Position numbers and translations under genes: made by a program. Below are positions 53,403 through 62,405 of a DNA stretch of 64,000 nt, in pieces. Origin of the DNA: Trebonia sp963774945 (GTDB lineage Bacteria; Actinomycetota; Actinomycetes; Streptosporangiales; Streptosporangiaceae); assembly GCA_963774945.1 (NCBI GenBank), contig CAVZHA010000001.1, positions 124,001 through 188,000 on the forward strand. The letters are read 5' to 3'. Every line of letters starts with the position of its first letter. Position 1 is the stretch's first letter. Below the pieces are notes generated by a model, which worked only from the letters and a program-made list of their open reading frames with translations, made no database searches and had not been told where the DNA came from.

Positions 53403-53621
53403 ATGAGCAACGACAGCAACGACAGCAACGACAGCAACGACGACAGCGACACCGTGCAGGTTTGCCTGCGACTACCCCGTTCATTGCGCGCCCGGCTGAG
53501 GGCCGTCGCCGCAGTCGAGCGGAGATCGGCGAACACAACGGCCTTGATCCTGCTAGAGCGCGGCCTGGGCATCACGCACGACGGCGCCCCCGCGCCGAGG
53601 ACTGACGAGGTGACGCCGTGA
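53403..53621 (+). CDS. Ribbon-helix-helix type small protein (72 aa)
   Basis: After a repeated Ser-Asn-Asp N-terminus (9-bp repeats at 53406-53440), the core VQVCLRLPRSLRARLRAVA and ANTTALILLERGLG fits an Arc/CopG ribbon-helix-helix dimer. The stop overlaps the GTG of the next gene. Likely a regulator of replication or copy control, as is common for such proteins on mobile elements. Confidence 0.65.
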   Translation: MSNDSNDSNDSNDDSDTVQVCLRLPRSLRARLRAVAAVERRSANTTALILLERGLGITHDGAPAPRTDEVTP

Positions 53622-54350
53622 GTGTTTTCGCGGGGCACGAGCGGGACGCCGTGGCGGGGAGGGCGGCGGCCGAGCGGCGGGCGGAGCAGATCCGGGGCAA
53701 CGTGGCCGATCACGTTCAGCTCATCGCCGAAGGCCTCGAGGCGGAGGACTGGCGCACGCTCGGCTACGACTCGCCAGCGGGCTGGTATGCCGCGATCACC
53801 GACTACCACGAGGTTCCGGTGGAGATCCGCCGCCGCCTGATCGCCGCGCTGCGCGCCGAGGGCTACTCGCTGCGCGGGATCGGCGTCGAGCTGGCCCTGT
53901 CGAAGGACACGGTCAGGCGCGAGCTGGGCCAGGTGTCGCAGGATGAGACACCTGGGCGGGTGACCGGATCCGACGGCAAGAGCTACCCGGCGCATCCGGT
54001 GACCACCGAGCAGCTTGACCGGGACATCCGCCAGGTTCGCGTCGCTATCAAGCAGAACGACAATCCGGACATCCACATCACCGCGCAGATCGTGCACGAG
54101 GAGCCGGCGCCCGAGCCTGATCCTGGTCCGCTCGAGCCGCACGTGGCCGGGCCGTTCGCGAACGCGCCGAGGGCCTTCCCGGCGCCTGGCGGCCGACCCG
54201 AGCCGGCAGGGCGCCGTCTGCGCGGCGGCGCGGGAGCTGCTCGCCGAGCTGGAGCTGACGCCCGGCCCGGATGAGCCGGGAACCGCCGCGCTGCTGGACG
54301 ACGTGGCCTACGCGATCTCGAGGCGACAGCAGACGCAGGGACGACCCTAG
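53618..54350 (+). CDS. HTH protein (about 243 aa, one frameshift)
   Basis: GTG 53618. The N-terminal half has HVQLIAEGLEAEDWRTLGY and SPAGWYAAI, then the HTH AEGYSLRGIGVELALSKDTVRRELG. A one-base slip near 54175 leads to the end in another frame (AAARELLAELELTPGPDEPG, ISRRQQTQGRP). HTH and layout recall SpoOJ/KorB-like proteins of actinomycete elements. The target is unknown. Confidence 0.6.
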
Positions 54351-54583
54351 CCGCCCTCGCGCTTTGCCGCGTAAGCGGCACGTCGCCTGGCATTTCTCGC
54401 GGCGCTGTTCCGCGCGCGCCGCACAGCGTCAGCCGCCCGCGCCGATTCCACGTCGGCTGCCCGCAGCGCCCGCCGCCGGGCGTTAATCGCGTCGCGATTC
54501 GCCTCTCGGTACGCGCGCGCCGAGGCCAGTTTCCCGGCCCGGTCGCGCTGGTACGCCTGACGGGCGGCCAGCCGGACGGCCAG
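54347..54583 (-). CDS. Possible small basic protein (about 78 aa)
   Basis: The minus-strand frame reads RQAYQRDRAGKLASARAY, REANRDAINARRRALRAAD and ends RRAAYAAKREGG. This pattern of repeated short basic helices is seen at the N-termini of small phage HNH-type proteins. No clear start codon or ribosome site is visible, and it opposes the plus-strand genes, so support is weak. Confidence 0.3.
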   Translation of the reverse strand: MAVRLAARQAYQRDRAGKLASARAYREANRDAINARRRALRAADVESARAADAVRRARNSAARNARRRAAYAAKREGG

Positions 54584-54703
54584 CGGGGTGACCAGGAAGC
54601 GGCGGCACTGCGCTACCGCGGCGAGTGGTGCCAGGAACAGTCGCTCACTCCGTGCGAGTTCCACCGGTGGGCTCACGAGAGCAACCGGGAGCACTTCGAG
54701 CGG

Positions 54704-55177
54704 GTGAGGCGAGATTCGATGATCGAGGGCGCGGAGAGCGCGACCTACGAGGGGTACCTGAAGGCGCACGGCAAACTGGGCATCCCGGTTTACCTGTACC
54801 TGCGGGCAATGGCTAACCAGGAGCCGCCGGAGACCTGGCAGGGGCACCTGGGGTGGCTGAAAAAGCGATTCGACGGCGCCAGGTTCACGGCCGCCGACGT
54901 CCTGCGGCTGGCGAACGAGGCGTGGCCCGAGGCCATCCCGATGCCCGGCCAGTTCACCAGCAAGCCGGCCGACGCCGGGTACACGCGGCTGCTAGGCGCC
55001 GAGTACGCGAAACTCGCGAGCCAGCCCGACGGCCCGCTGCGCATCGTCGCGGCCGGCCGCCACGCCAAGATCACCCACTGGATGGTCGAGGACCAGCGGG
55101 AGGACCCAGCGGGAGGGCGACGGAGGCGAGTTAGGGGCAACAGGGGTCTGCAGGCGGGGGCGACGGAGGCGAGTTAG
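54704..55177 (+). CDS. Hypothetical protein (157 aa or longer)
   Basis: Not recognised. GTG 54704 is the first start, but the frame stays open upstream to at least 54590 with plausible sequence (RYRGEWCQEQSLTPCEFHRW), so the real start may be further left. The body includes YLYLRAMANQEPPETWQGHL and TRLLGAEYAKLASQPDGPLR. The frame ends inside the first 43-bp repeats. Could be a replication or element-maintenance protein, without evidence. Confidence 0.5.
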   Translation: MRRDSMIEGAESATYEGYLKAHGKLGIPVYLYLRAMANQEPPETWQGHLGWLKKRFDGARFTAADVLRLANEAWPEAIPMPGQFTSKPADAGYTRLLGAEYAKLASQPDGPLRIVAAGRHAKITHWMVEDQREDPAGGRRRRVRGNRGLQAGATEAS

Positions 55178-55288
55178 GGGCAACAGGGGTCTGCAGGCGG
55201 GGGCGACGGAGGCGAGTTAGGGGCAACAGGGGTCTGCAGGCGGGGGCGACGGAGGCGAGTTAGGGGCAACAGGGGTCCGCAAAGGCAG
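55117..55288. repeat. Four 43-bp G-rich tandem repeats near attR
   Basis: Units start at 55117, 55160, 55203 and 55246 (GCGACGGAGGCGAGTTAGGG...), the last degenerate at its end. They overlap the 3' end of the gene at 54704. Two copies of CCCTCGGTGACCTGCG follow (near 55314 and 55348). Confidence 0.85.
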
Positions 55289-55418
55289 AGGGGGGGTTGC
55301 AGACTTCGAGCGCACCCTCGGTGACCTGCGGAAACGTAAACCCATACCCTCGGTGACCTGCGAAAACGAGGGGCGACAGAGGAACCGGGGTTTTCTGCTT
55401 AATAACCGTTATAGAGAC

Positions 55419-55475
55419 CGACACACCCACCCACCCACACATACCTATAGGGGGTATATAGGTGGGTGGGTGGGT
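55419..55475. other. Large palindrome of CCCA/GGGT repeats
   Basis: Left arm (CCCA)3 plus ATACCTATA (55425-55449), right arm TATATAGG plus (TGGG)3 (55455-55474), loop about 5 G. Gene-free, 100 bases from attR; the stretch 55289-55577 holds no gene. It could be a terminator, replication or transfer site. Confidence 0.65.
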
Positions 55476-55577
55476 CTTCGCGTACGAGAGTAAATAAGAG
55501 TGAAAAAATCCATGCACCCCCCTGTTTGCTCTGCAACCCCCTGTGCCCTCTAAGAAAGTCTGACCTAGTTACTGGAC

Positions 55578-55585
55578 CGATCGCA
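55578..55585. other. attR core of the integrated element
   Basis: CGATCGCA within TGGACCGATCGCACTCGAG; matches the attL core at 42386-42393. Right of it the regulator 5' coding sequence resumes. Confidence 0.8.
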
Positions 55586-55690
55586 CTCGAGGATGCGGGC
55601 AGCCTGATCCAAGGTGTAGCCAAGGCTCTCCCGGTGCTTGCGCAGCGCCGATCCGAGCAGCCGGCGCCTTACGGGGGGAATCGCGTTCAC
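55578..55690 (-). pseudogene. XRE/DUF5753 regulator, 5' part (interrupted gene)
   Basis: GTG 55690, preceded by GAGGAGG, starts VNAIPPVRRRLLGSALRKHR and the first half of an HTH (GYTLDQAARILECDRS). The frame then runs into element sequence and stops (SN, stop at 55565). The missing part starts KISRIETG at 41599-42385. It lies 150 bases after hrpA on the same strand. Confidence 0.85.
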
Positions 55691-55840
55691 GGGGGCTTCC
55701 TCCTCAATCAAGGGGCGCGCGGGCCGGGCCGGCCGCTGGTGATCGGGGGCGGGCGGGCGCGCTATTTGATGGCGAAGGTAGCAGGGTTTGTAGTCCTGGT
55801 CGAACGACACGCCGAGGAAAGGCGTAGTGGCAACTTGTTG

Positions 55841-58800
55841 TCAGGTGAGTTGTTCGATAGACGTCATTATTCTGCGCTCGGACACTGGCAACGGGGTGCC
55901 AATTGTCTGCGCGAAGAGGCTGACCCGGAGCTCCTCGATCTGCCAGCGGATCTCGGTCGCGGCCTCGCCTGATCTGGCCTCGGGGGTCAGGCCGGCCAGC
56001 GCCAGGCGGTAGGCGTCCTGCACTCGGTGGACGACGGCCATCTGCTGGGCGTCCCGGCCGGCGTTCTCCGACAGCTTGTCCAGCCGGCGGCCGACCGCCT
56101 TCAGGTAGCGGGCCACGGCCGGCAGCCGGGCGGCGCCCGCGGCGGTCAGGAAGCCGGGGTAGATGAGCCCGTCGAGCTGGCGGCCGATGTCGGCGGCGGC
56201 CGGCTCGAGGACCGGGCTGCGGAGCCCCTCGAGGCGCAGCCGTGCGTCGTGGGCGGCCCGCAGGATCTCCTCCGCCCAGGTGACGACCTCGTAGGCGGCG
56301 GCGTGCAACCGGGGCCGAACGTGCTCGGTCAGCCGGGCGAACGCCTCGGCGTCCCAGGCCGGACCGCCCGCGTCGTTGATCAGCCGGTCGGTCGCGCAGT
56401 TGACGCAGTCGGCGAACAGGGCGGCGACCGAGCCGTGCGGATTGTCGCTCAGCACCAGCTTCTGCGGGGTGGACAGGCGCTTGGCGACCTCGTTGGCGGG
56501 CGACTTCACCGTCAGCAGGACGAGCCGCCTGGTCCCGGCCCGCATCGCCCGCCGGGCCGCAGCGGCGGTCTCGAACAGCCGGACGTCGACCGCGGCGCCG
56601 GCGTCGACCAGGGCCGGGTAGGCCTTGACCTCGCCGTCGGTGAAGACCTTCGGCAGCGGCCCGAAGTCCCAGCGGGTGACGCCGGTCCTGGTGAGCGCGG
56701 TGGCGCGGGCGGAGAGGGTGGCGCGGACCTTGGGGCGGAGCTGGCGCTTGAGCGCGGCCAGGTCCTTGCCCGCCGCGACCTCCTTCTCGCCGTCCATGAC
56801 CCGGAAGGTGATCCGCAGGTGCGCCGGGAGCCTGTCCAGGTCGAACGCGTCGGCCGGCACCCGCACGCCGCGCAGCCGGTACAGCTCGCGGGAGAGGGTG
56901 TCCCTGATGTCCGCCGTCGGGATCGCGCCGCCGAAGCCGGCGATGATCTCCCTGGCCAGGTCGGGGGCCGGGACCAGCTCGCGCCTGAGCGTCTTCGGCA
57001 GCGACCTGATCAGCTCGGTGACCAGCTCGAGGCGCAGGCCGGGGATCTGCCAGGAGAACTCCTCCGGGCTGGCCTGGTTGAGCGTCTTGAGCGGGATGTC
57101 GATGGTGACGCCGTCGGCGTCGTGCCCCGGCTCGAACGTGTAGGAGACGGTCAGGCCGCCCGGCCCCCCGGCGCCGGAACCGGCCAGGCCGGGCGAGGAC
57201 GACGTCCACATTTCCGGGTAGGCGTCGGTGTCGAGGTCGGCTGCGGCGTCGGACAGCAGGTCGTCGAGCGTGAGCGTGAGCAGGTCCGGCGTCTGGTGGC
57301 GGGCCTTCTTCCACCAGGCGTCGAAGTGCCGGGCGGAGGTGACGTCGGCCGGGACGCGGGCGTCGTAGAACTCGAACAGGGCGTCCTCGCCCGCCACCAG
57401 GCCGCGGCGGCGGGCGCGCTGCTCGAGCTCGGCCGCCTGCTCGATCAGGGCGGTGTTGTCGCGGAAGAAGTGGTGCCTGGTCTGCCACTCGCCGTCGACC
57501 AGGGCATGCCTGATGAACAGCTCCCGCGCCAGAATCGGGTCGATCTTCGCCAGCAGGAGCTGGCGGTCGGCGATGATCGGGATGCCGTAGAGGGTGACCT
57601 TCTCGGTCGCGACGGCCGCGCCGAGCGAGCGCGACCAGCGCGGTTCGCTGTAGCTCCGCTTGACCAGGTGGGCGGCGATCGGCTCGATCCACTCCGGCTC
57701 GATCGCGGCGACGGTCCGGCCCCACAGCCGCGAGGTCTCGACCAGCTCGGCCGCGACGATCCAGTCCGGTGGCTTCTTGGCCAGGCCGGAGCCGGGGAAG
57801 ACGGCGAACTTGGCGCCGCGGGCCCCGAGGTACTCCGGCAGCGGCCGCCGGCCGCGTTCGGCGGGGGCCCGGTCGCCCGCGGCGCCGGGCCCGCCCGAGC
57901 GGGCGGCGGTGAGCACCATCTTCATGCCGACGTGGGAAAGCAAGCCGGCCAGCAGCGAGGTGTGAACCACGGACCGTTCGGAAGACGAAGATTTTGAATC
58001 TATCCCCAGCTCGCGAGCGAGGGACGAGAGCTGCCCGTGCAGATCCTGCCACTCGCGAACGCGCAGGTAGTTGAGGAATTCGGACCGGCACAGGCGGCGG
58101 AACGCCGAGCCGGTGAGCTCGCGCTGCTTCTCGGCCAGGTAGTCCCAGAGCGCGACGAACGCGACGAAGTCAGATTCGGGCTGGGCGAAGCGGCGGTGGG
58201 CGGTGTCGGCCGCCTGCTGGTTGTCGCTCGGGCGCTCGCGCGGGTCTTGGATCGACAGCGCGGCGGCGATCACCAGGATCTCGCGGGCGCAGCCCTGCCT
58301 GCCCGACTCGATGATCATCCGGGCGATGCGGGGGTCGACCGGGAGCCGGGCCATCTGGCGGCCGGTCTCGGTCAGGGTGTCGCGCTCCATCGCGTTGAGC
58401 TCTTCAAGCAGCCGGACGCCGTCGGTGATCGCGCGCGGGTCGGGCGGGTCGACGAACGGGAACTTGCGGACGTCGCCGAGGCGGGCGGCGGCCATCTGGA
58501 GGATGACCGACGCGAGGTTGGTGCGCTGGATCTCGGGGTCGGTGAACTCGGGCCTCGACTCGAAGTCCTCCTGCGAGTACAGCCGGATGCAGATGCCGTC
58601 GGCGACGCGGCCGCAGCGGCCCTTGCGCTGGTTGGCGGAGGCCTGCGAGATCGGCTCGATCGGTAGCCGCTGCACCTTCGTGCGGAGGCTGTAGCGGCTG
58701 ATGCGGGCGGTGCCTGGGTCGATCACGTAGCGGATGCCCGGCACGGTCAGCGAGGTCTCGGCGACGTTGGTGGCGAGCACGATCCGCCGCAGCTGCGACG

Positions 58801-59731
58801 ATTTCGACGGCTCGAACACCCGGTGCTGCTCGGCCGCCGACAGCCGGGAGTAGAGCGGCAGGACGTCGGTCTTGGGCCGGCCCTTGAGCGCGTCGGCGGT
58901 ATCGCGGATCTCCCGCTCACCGGAGAGGAAGACGAGGATGTCGCCAGGCCCCTCCCGCTCCAGCTCGCCGATCGCGTCGGAGATGGCCTGGACCTGGTCG
59001 CGGTCTTCTTCCTCGCGGGCCTCGGCGTCGTTGACCGGGCGGTAGCGGACCTCGACCGGGTAGGTCCGGCCGGAGACCTCGATGATCGGGGCGGGCTGCC
59101 CGGTCCGCGCGTCCTTGAAGTGCTCGGCGAAGCGCTCGGGGTCGATGGTGGCGGAGGTGATGATGACCTTGAGGTCGGGGCGGCGGGGCAGCAGCTGCCT
59201 GAGGTAGCCGAGGATGAAGTCGATGTTCAGCGACCGCTCGTGGGCCTCGTCGATGATCAGGGTGTCGTAGCGGCGCAGGTTCCGGTCGGAGCCGATCTCG
59301 GCCAGCAGGATGCCGTCGGTCATCAGCTTGACGGCGGTGTTGTCGCCGGACTTGTCGGTGAACCTGACCTTGTACCCGACGACGTCGCCGAGGTCGGTCT
59401 TGAGCTCCTCGGCGATCCGCTCGGCGACCGTGCGGGCGGCGATCCGGCGCGGCTGGGTGTGGCCGATCTGCCCGGCGACGCCGCGGCCGAGCTCGAGGCA
59501 GATCTTGGGCAGCTGGGTGGTCTTCCCCGACCCGGTTTCACCTGCGACGATGACCACCTGGTGATCCCGGATGGCGGCCGCGATGTCGTCCCGGCGCTGG
59601 CTGACCGGCAGTTCCGGGGGGTAGCCAATGGCCGCGCTCTCGATGGCGGCCGCGCGGGCGGCCTCTCGGGCGGCGGCGCGCTGCGCGGCCCGGGGCGGGT
59701 GCGTGACCGCGTTCGTGGAAATTTCGTTCAC
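55841..59731 (-). CDS. hrpA: ATP-dependent RNA helicase HrpA
   Basis: A 1296-residue DEAH-box helicase. Walker A GETGSGKT at residues 64-71, DEAH at 161-164, SAT in IITSATID, and the helicase C motif QRKGRCGRVADG. HA2, OB-fold and the long DUF3418 C-terminal domain follow (TLNQASPEEFSWQIPGLR, LPKVFTDGEVKAYPALVD), so the length matches full HrpA. The gene has no frameshift although long. Starts ATG 59731. It processes mRNA or stalled ribosomes in other bacteria; the role here is not shown by context. Confidence 0.95.
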   Translation of the reverse strand: MNEISTNAVTHPPRAAQRAAAREAARAAAIESAAIGYPPELPVSQRRDDIAAAIRDHQVVIVAGETGSGKTTQLPKICLELGRGVAGQIGHTQPRRIAARTVAERIAEELKTDLGDVVGYKVRFTDKSGDNTAVKLMTDGILLAEIGSDRNLRRYDTLIIDEAHERSLNIDFILGYLRQLLPRRPDLKVIITSATIDPERFAEHFKDARTGQPAPIIEVSGRTYPVEVRYRPVNDAEAREEEDRDQVQAISDAIGELEREGPGDILVFLSGEREIRDTADALKGRPKTDVLPLYSRLSAAEQHRVFEPSKSSQLRRIVLATNVAETSLTVPGIRYVIDPGTARISRYSLRTKVQRLPIEPISQASANQRKGRCGRVADGICIRLYSQEDFESRPEFTDPEIQRTNLASVILQMAAARLGDVRKFPFVDPPDPRAITDGVRLLEELNAMERDTLTETGRQMARLPVDPRIARMIIESGRQGCAREILVIAAALSIQDPRERPSDNQQAADTAHRRFAQPESDFVAFVALWDYLAEKQRELTGSAFRRLCRSEFLNYLRVREWQDLHGQLSSLARELGIDSKSSSSERSVVHTSLLAGLLSHVGMKMVLTAARSGGPGAAGDRAPAERGRRPLPEYLGARGAKFAVFPGSGLAKKPPDWIVAAELVETSRLWGRTVAAIEPEWIEPIAAHLVKRSYSEPRWSRSLGAAVATEKVTLYGIPIIADRQLLLAKIDPILARELFIRHALVDGEWQTRHHFFRDNTALIEQAAELEQRARRRGLVAGEDALFEFYDARVPADVTSARHFDAWWKKARHQTPDLLTLTLDDLLSDAAADLDTDAYPEMWTSSSPGLAGSGAGGPGGLTVSYTFEPGHDADGVTIDIPLKTLNQASPEEFSWQIPGLRLELVTELIRSLPKTLRRELVPAPDLAREIIAGFGGAIPTADIRDTLSRELYRLRGVRVPADAFDLDRLPAHLRITFRVMDGEKEVAAGKDLAALKRQLRPKVRATLSARATALTRTGVTRWDFGPLPKVFTDGEVKAYPALVDAGAAVDVRLFETAAAARRAMRAGTRRLVLLTVKSPANEVAKRLSTPQKLVLSDNPHGSVAALFADCVNCATDRLINDAGGPAWDAEAFARLTEHVRPRLHAAAYEVVTWAEEILRAAHDARLRLEGLRSPVLEPAAADIGRQLDGLIYPGFLTAAGAARLPAVARYLKAVGRRLDKLSENAGRDAQQMAVVHRVQDAYRLALAGLTPEARSGEAATEIRWQIEELRVSLFAQTIGTPLPVSERRIMTSIEQLT

Positions 59732-59914
59732 CAGCGGGAAAGGCTAGACGATAGGTACTGGTAGGTGCCAACGCTTTACGTCGCCGTTGGCTTCCCCGAC
59801 AAACGATCATCCCGAACGGTCCCTGGTTTCACCGGTCCCGCGCAGTCTGTCAACCTCACGCCCGGGACGGCGGGTGTCAGTGAGTGGAACTGATACCCCG
59901 GCGGAAAGGCTGTG

Positions 59915-60478
59915 ATGGATCCTGACCTAGAGGAGAGCTTCGCCTCGTTCGTTCGCAGGCGCGGCGAGCATCATCTGCGGGTGGCGGCGCTGCTGACGGG
60001 GTCGGCGGCCGAGGCCGAGGACCTGGTCCAAGCCAGCCTGATCCGGCTGTACCAGGCCTGGCCCCGGCTTGACCTCGCCTCGGCCTCGCCGGACGCGTAC
60101 CTGCGCACGATCATCGTGAACACCCGGCGGTCCTGGTGGCGGGCGCGCTGGCGGCAGGAGTCGCCGGTCGCGTCGGTGCCGGACCGCCCCGATCCGTCCG
60201 ACGGCGGCGGGGACCCGGCCGACCGGCAGGCGGTCGGCTCGCTGGTCCGGTCGGCGCTGACGCGACTGCCCCGGCAGCAGCGGGCGGTGCTGGTGCTGCG
60301 GTACCTGGAGGACCTGCCCGAGGCGGAGGTGGCGTCGCTGCTCGGCTGCTCGGTCGGGTCGGTGAAGACGCACGCGTACCGGGGGTTGCGGGCGCTGCGC
60401 CGGTCGCTTGGCGATCTCGACGAGTTCGGCCAGCTCGCGGTCAACGAAACCGCGGGTCCTGACGGTGGGAACGGGTGA
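59915..60478 (+). CDS. SigE-family ECF sigma factor
   Basis: A 187-residue sigma factor. Region 2: LTGSAAEAEDLVQASLIRLYQAW and YLRTIIVNTRRSWWRARWR; region 4: LTRLPRQQRAVLVLRYLEDL and VASLLGCSVGSVKTHAYRGL. The opening SFASFVRRRGEHHLRVAALL is characteristic of the actinobacterial SigE-like group. GTG 59912 precedes ATG 59915. The stop overlaps the first possible start of the membrane protein, its presumed partner. Confidence 0.9.
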   Translation: MDPDLEESFASFVRRRGEHHLRVAALLTGSAAEAEDLVQASLIRLYQAWPRLDLASASPDAYLRTIIVNTRRSWWRARWRQESPVASVPDRPDPSDGGGDPADRQAVGSLVRSALTRLPRQQRAVLVLRYLEDLPEAEVASLLGCSVGSVKTHAYRGLRALRRSLGDLDEFGQLAVNETAGPDGGNG

Positions 60479-60501
60479 CACGAACCATGCAGGAGGAACC
60501 A

Positions 60502-61575
60502 ATGGAACACGTTCAGGAAGTTGACGGGTGTGCCGAGGCCGAGGGGCGGCGACTGCTGGCGGCCGCGTTCGAGACCGCCCCGGTGGGCGACGGCTTCGCG
60601 GCCGGCGGATCGGTCGGCGCCGAACTGCTGCGCCAGGTGCGGCGGCGGACCTCTGCCCGGCGGCGGGCGCGGACGCGGGTGCTGGTACCGGCCGGGGCGG
60701 TGGCATCGCTCGCGCTAGCCGGGGCGGTCGCGCTGACGGTGACGCTGACGGCGACGGTCGCGAGCGCACCGTCGGCCTTCGCGGCGGTGACGGCGGCGGC
60801 GGCCAAGACGTCGACGGAGAGCTTCCGGGTGACGATGAACATCACCACCACGACCGAGGCGGTGACCGGCAGCTCGATCAGCCGCTATCGGGTCGTCGGC
60901 GCGGCCGACCCGTCGCGCGCGGTCGGCGAGGAGACGGTGGCCAGTAAGGACCTGCTGACCGGGGGGGCGCTCCAGCTCCGCTTCATCGGCCAGGACATCT
61001 ACGTGGACGTGCAAGCGCCGATCGTCCAGGCTCGGCCGCCGGCGGGCGGGCCGACGCCCAGGGGCGGCGTGTCGCCCAAGGGCAGCGTGTCGGCCAACGG
61101 CAGCGTGTCGCCCAAGGGCAGCGTGTCGCCCAAGGGCAGCGTGTCGCCCAGGCCGTGGTCCGAGGCCGCGCTGTGGCCTCGGCTGACGGCCAAGCAGCTC
61201 GTCGTCAGCCCCGGTTTCGACAGCCAGCAGGCGGTCGATCCTGGCGCCCTGCTCGGCCTGCTGAGGTCCGCGGGCACGGTGACCAAGGAGGGGCCGGCCT
61301 CAGGACCGGGCTGGACCGGCACCAGGTACGGGTTCACGGTGGCAACGTCCGGCCGTGCTTCCTCGGCGGCCGGCACCGTCTACGTCGACCGCCAGGGACA
61401 GGTTCGCCGGCTCGTGACGACGATCACGCTCCCCCTTGGCGGCGGATACCACGCCACGAGCACCGAAGACGTTTCGTTCAGCGACTTCGGCTCCCCGGTG
61501 TCGGTGACCGCGCCGCCCGCGAGCCAGGTCACCTGGGAGCCCGGCCACGTGGAGTGGTACCTCATCCCCTGGTAG
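60502..61575 (+). CDS. Membrane partner of the ECF sigma factor (anti-sigma-like)
   Basis: A 357-residue single-span protein. A cytoplasmic N-terminus of about 60 residues precedes a transmembrane helix (SLALAGAVALTVTLTATVA) and an exported domain with LolA/LppX-like strands (ESFRVTMNITTTTEAV, SSAAGTVYVDRQGQVRRLVT). Five 18-bp repeats (61063-61152) encode a Gly-Ser-Val-Ser-Pro-Lys stalk. ATG 60502 is chosen because AGGAGG is directly upstream; an upstream GTG 60475 overlaps the sigma stop. Its place suggests it holds or signals to the sigma factor, although no anti-sigma zinc motif is visible. Confidence 0.75.
   Translation: MEHVQEVDGCAEAEGRRLLAAAFETAPVGDGFAAGGSVGAELLRQVRRRTSARRRARTRVLVPAGAVASLALAGAVALTVTLTATVASAPSAFAAVTAAAAKTSTESFRVTMNITTTTEAVTGSSISRYRVVGAADPSRAVGEETVASKDLLTGGALQLRFIGQDIYVDVQAPIVQARPPAGGPTPRGGVSPKGSVSANGSVSPKGSVSPKGSVSPRPWSEAALWPRLTAKQLVVSPGFDSQQAVDPGALLGLLRSAGTVTKEGPASGPGWTGTRYGFTVATSGRASSAAGTVYVDRQGQVRRLVTTITLPLGGGYHATSTEDVSFSDFGSPVSVTAPPASQVTWEPGHVEWYLIPW
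61063..61152. repeat. Five 18-bp tandem repeats in the sigma-partner gene
   Basis: Units GGC(A/G)GCGTGTCGCCCAAG, in frame, encoding a hexapeptide stalk. Copy-number change would lengthen the stalk without shifting the frame. Confidence 0.9.
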
Positions 61576-61624
61576 GCCGCGGCAGGCCGGCCTCGCGTGG
61601 CTGGCAGCCGATAATGGACGCCGT

Positions 61625-62302
61625 TCAGCGGCCGGCCGCCTGCAGCCCACGGGCCAGGCGGCCGGCCGCCTGGCGTATCCAGTCGCGCAGAGCCTGCCGG
61701 TCCGCTGCGTGGCGGTCGGCGGCGCTGACGGCCTGCGCTTCGTGGTCGACCGTGGCGACCGCCGCGCGGACCTCCTCGCTGCTGATCGTGCGCACTAGGA
61801 CCATGAGCTGGGCGGCGGTGAGGCGGTGGCCGGCCCGCTCGCGGGGCCCGTCCCCGGGCTGGGCGAGGACGTCGGTCAGGGCGTCCTCGGTCTCGTCCCA
61901 CAGCGCCCGGAGCCTTGACCTGATCGCGGGGCTCTGGCCGCCCAGCCGGTGCAAGCCCGCCAGGCCGGTGCGGTCGGGGTCATCGTCGAGCGCCGCCAGC
62001 AGGGTGCCGGTGACCGCGTCGAGCGGCGGCCGCCCGGGCGCGCGGTCCCTGACCGCGGCCACGATCGCGTCGAGGATGTTCGGGTCGTCGCTGAAGATCA
62101 GCTCCTCTTTGGAGCGGACGTAGGTGAACAGCGTCTTGACCGAGATGTTGGCCTCGTCCGCGATCTGCGCGACGGTCACGTTGTCGTAGCCGCGCTCGCT
62201 GAACAGCCGCGCGGCCACGTCGAAGATCGCCGTGCGGGTGAGGCGCTTCTTCCGCTCGCGCAGCCCCTCCGCGGGTGCCTCGGCCGGCCGCGTCTGCTGC
62301 AT
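61625..62302 (-). CDS. TetR-family regulator
   Basis: A 225-residue TetR protein. The HTH is ARLFSERGYDNVTVAQIADEA with recognition helix NISVKTLFTYVRSKEEL. The C-terminal domain is Ala/Arg-rich without a specific match. Two repeats (62319-62385) lie just upstream and may be its operators. It is followed on the same strand, after the gap, by nothing of its own operon; the GH3 gene is transcribed toward it. Confidence 0.85.
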   Translation of the reverse strand: MQQTRPAEAPAEGLRERKKRLTRTAIFDVAARLFSERGYDNVTVAQIADEANISVKTLFTYVRSKEELIFSDDPNILDAIVAAVRDRAPGRPPLDAVTGTLLAALDDDPDRTGLAGLHRLGGQSPAIRSRLRALWDETEDALTDVLAQPGDGPRERAGHRLTAAQLMVLVRTISSEEVRAAVATVDHEAQAVSAADRHAADRQALRDWIRQAAGRLARGLQAAGR

Positions 62303-62318
62303 GCCCCTCAGGGTAACG

Positions 62319-62385
62319 GGTAACTGACTTACGTTCTATAGCCAGTTGACTCCTGGTACAGAGGTAACTGACTTACTTTCGAAAC
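62319..62385. promoter_or_regulatory. Repeated GTAACTGACTTAC boxes, candidate TetR operators
   Basis: GGTAACTGACTTAC occurs near 62319 and again near 62363; the first continues to GCCAGTT, making an AACTG...CAGTT dyad. The gap 62303-62405 holds only these and the TetR start. Confidence 0.6.
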
Positions 62386-62405
62386 ATGCTGACCGCGACC
62401 CGGCC

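Larger units (their letters stand above)
42386..55585. mobile_element. Serine-recombinase integrated element (about 13.2 kb)
   Basis: Bounded by matching 8-base cores that split a regulator gene. The integrase is at the left end next to attL, as usual for serine-integrase elements. Cargo: a short GntR regulator, a run of overlapping small genes (44718-46786), three related G-rich intergenic blocks, a 30-bp tandem array, a secreted/anchored protein pair, a ParB-like protein, XRE, ribbon-helix-helix and HTH proteins, and 43-bp repeats near attR. I recognise no relaxase, FtsK-type translocase, replication initiator or phage structural gene, so transfer would depend on another element or on genes too divergent to see. 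Confidence 0.85.

Noticed and set aside
56027..57997. 656-codon open frame opposite hrpA
   Set aside because: Shadow of HrpA; low-complexity Arg/Gly/Val product without motifs.
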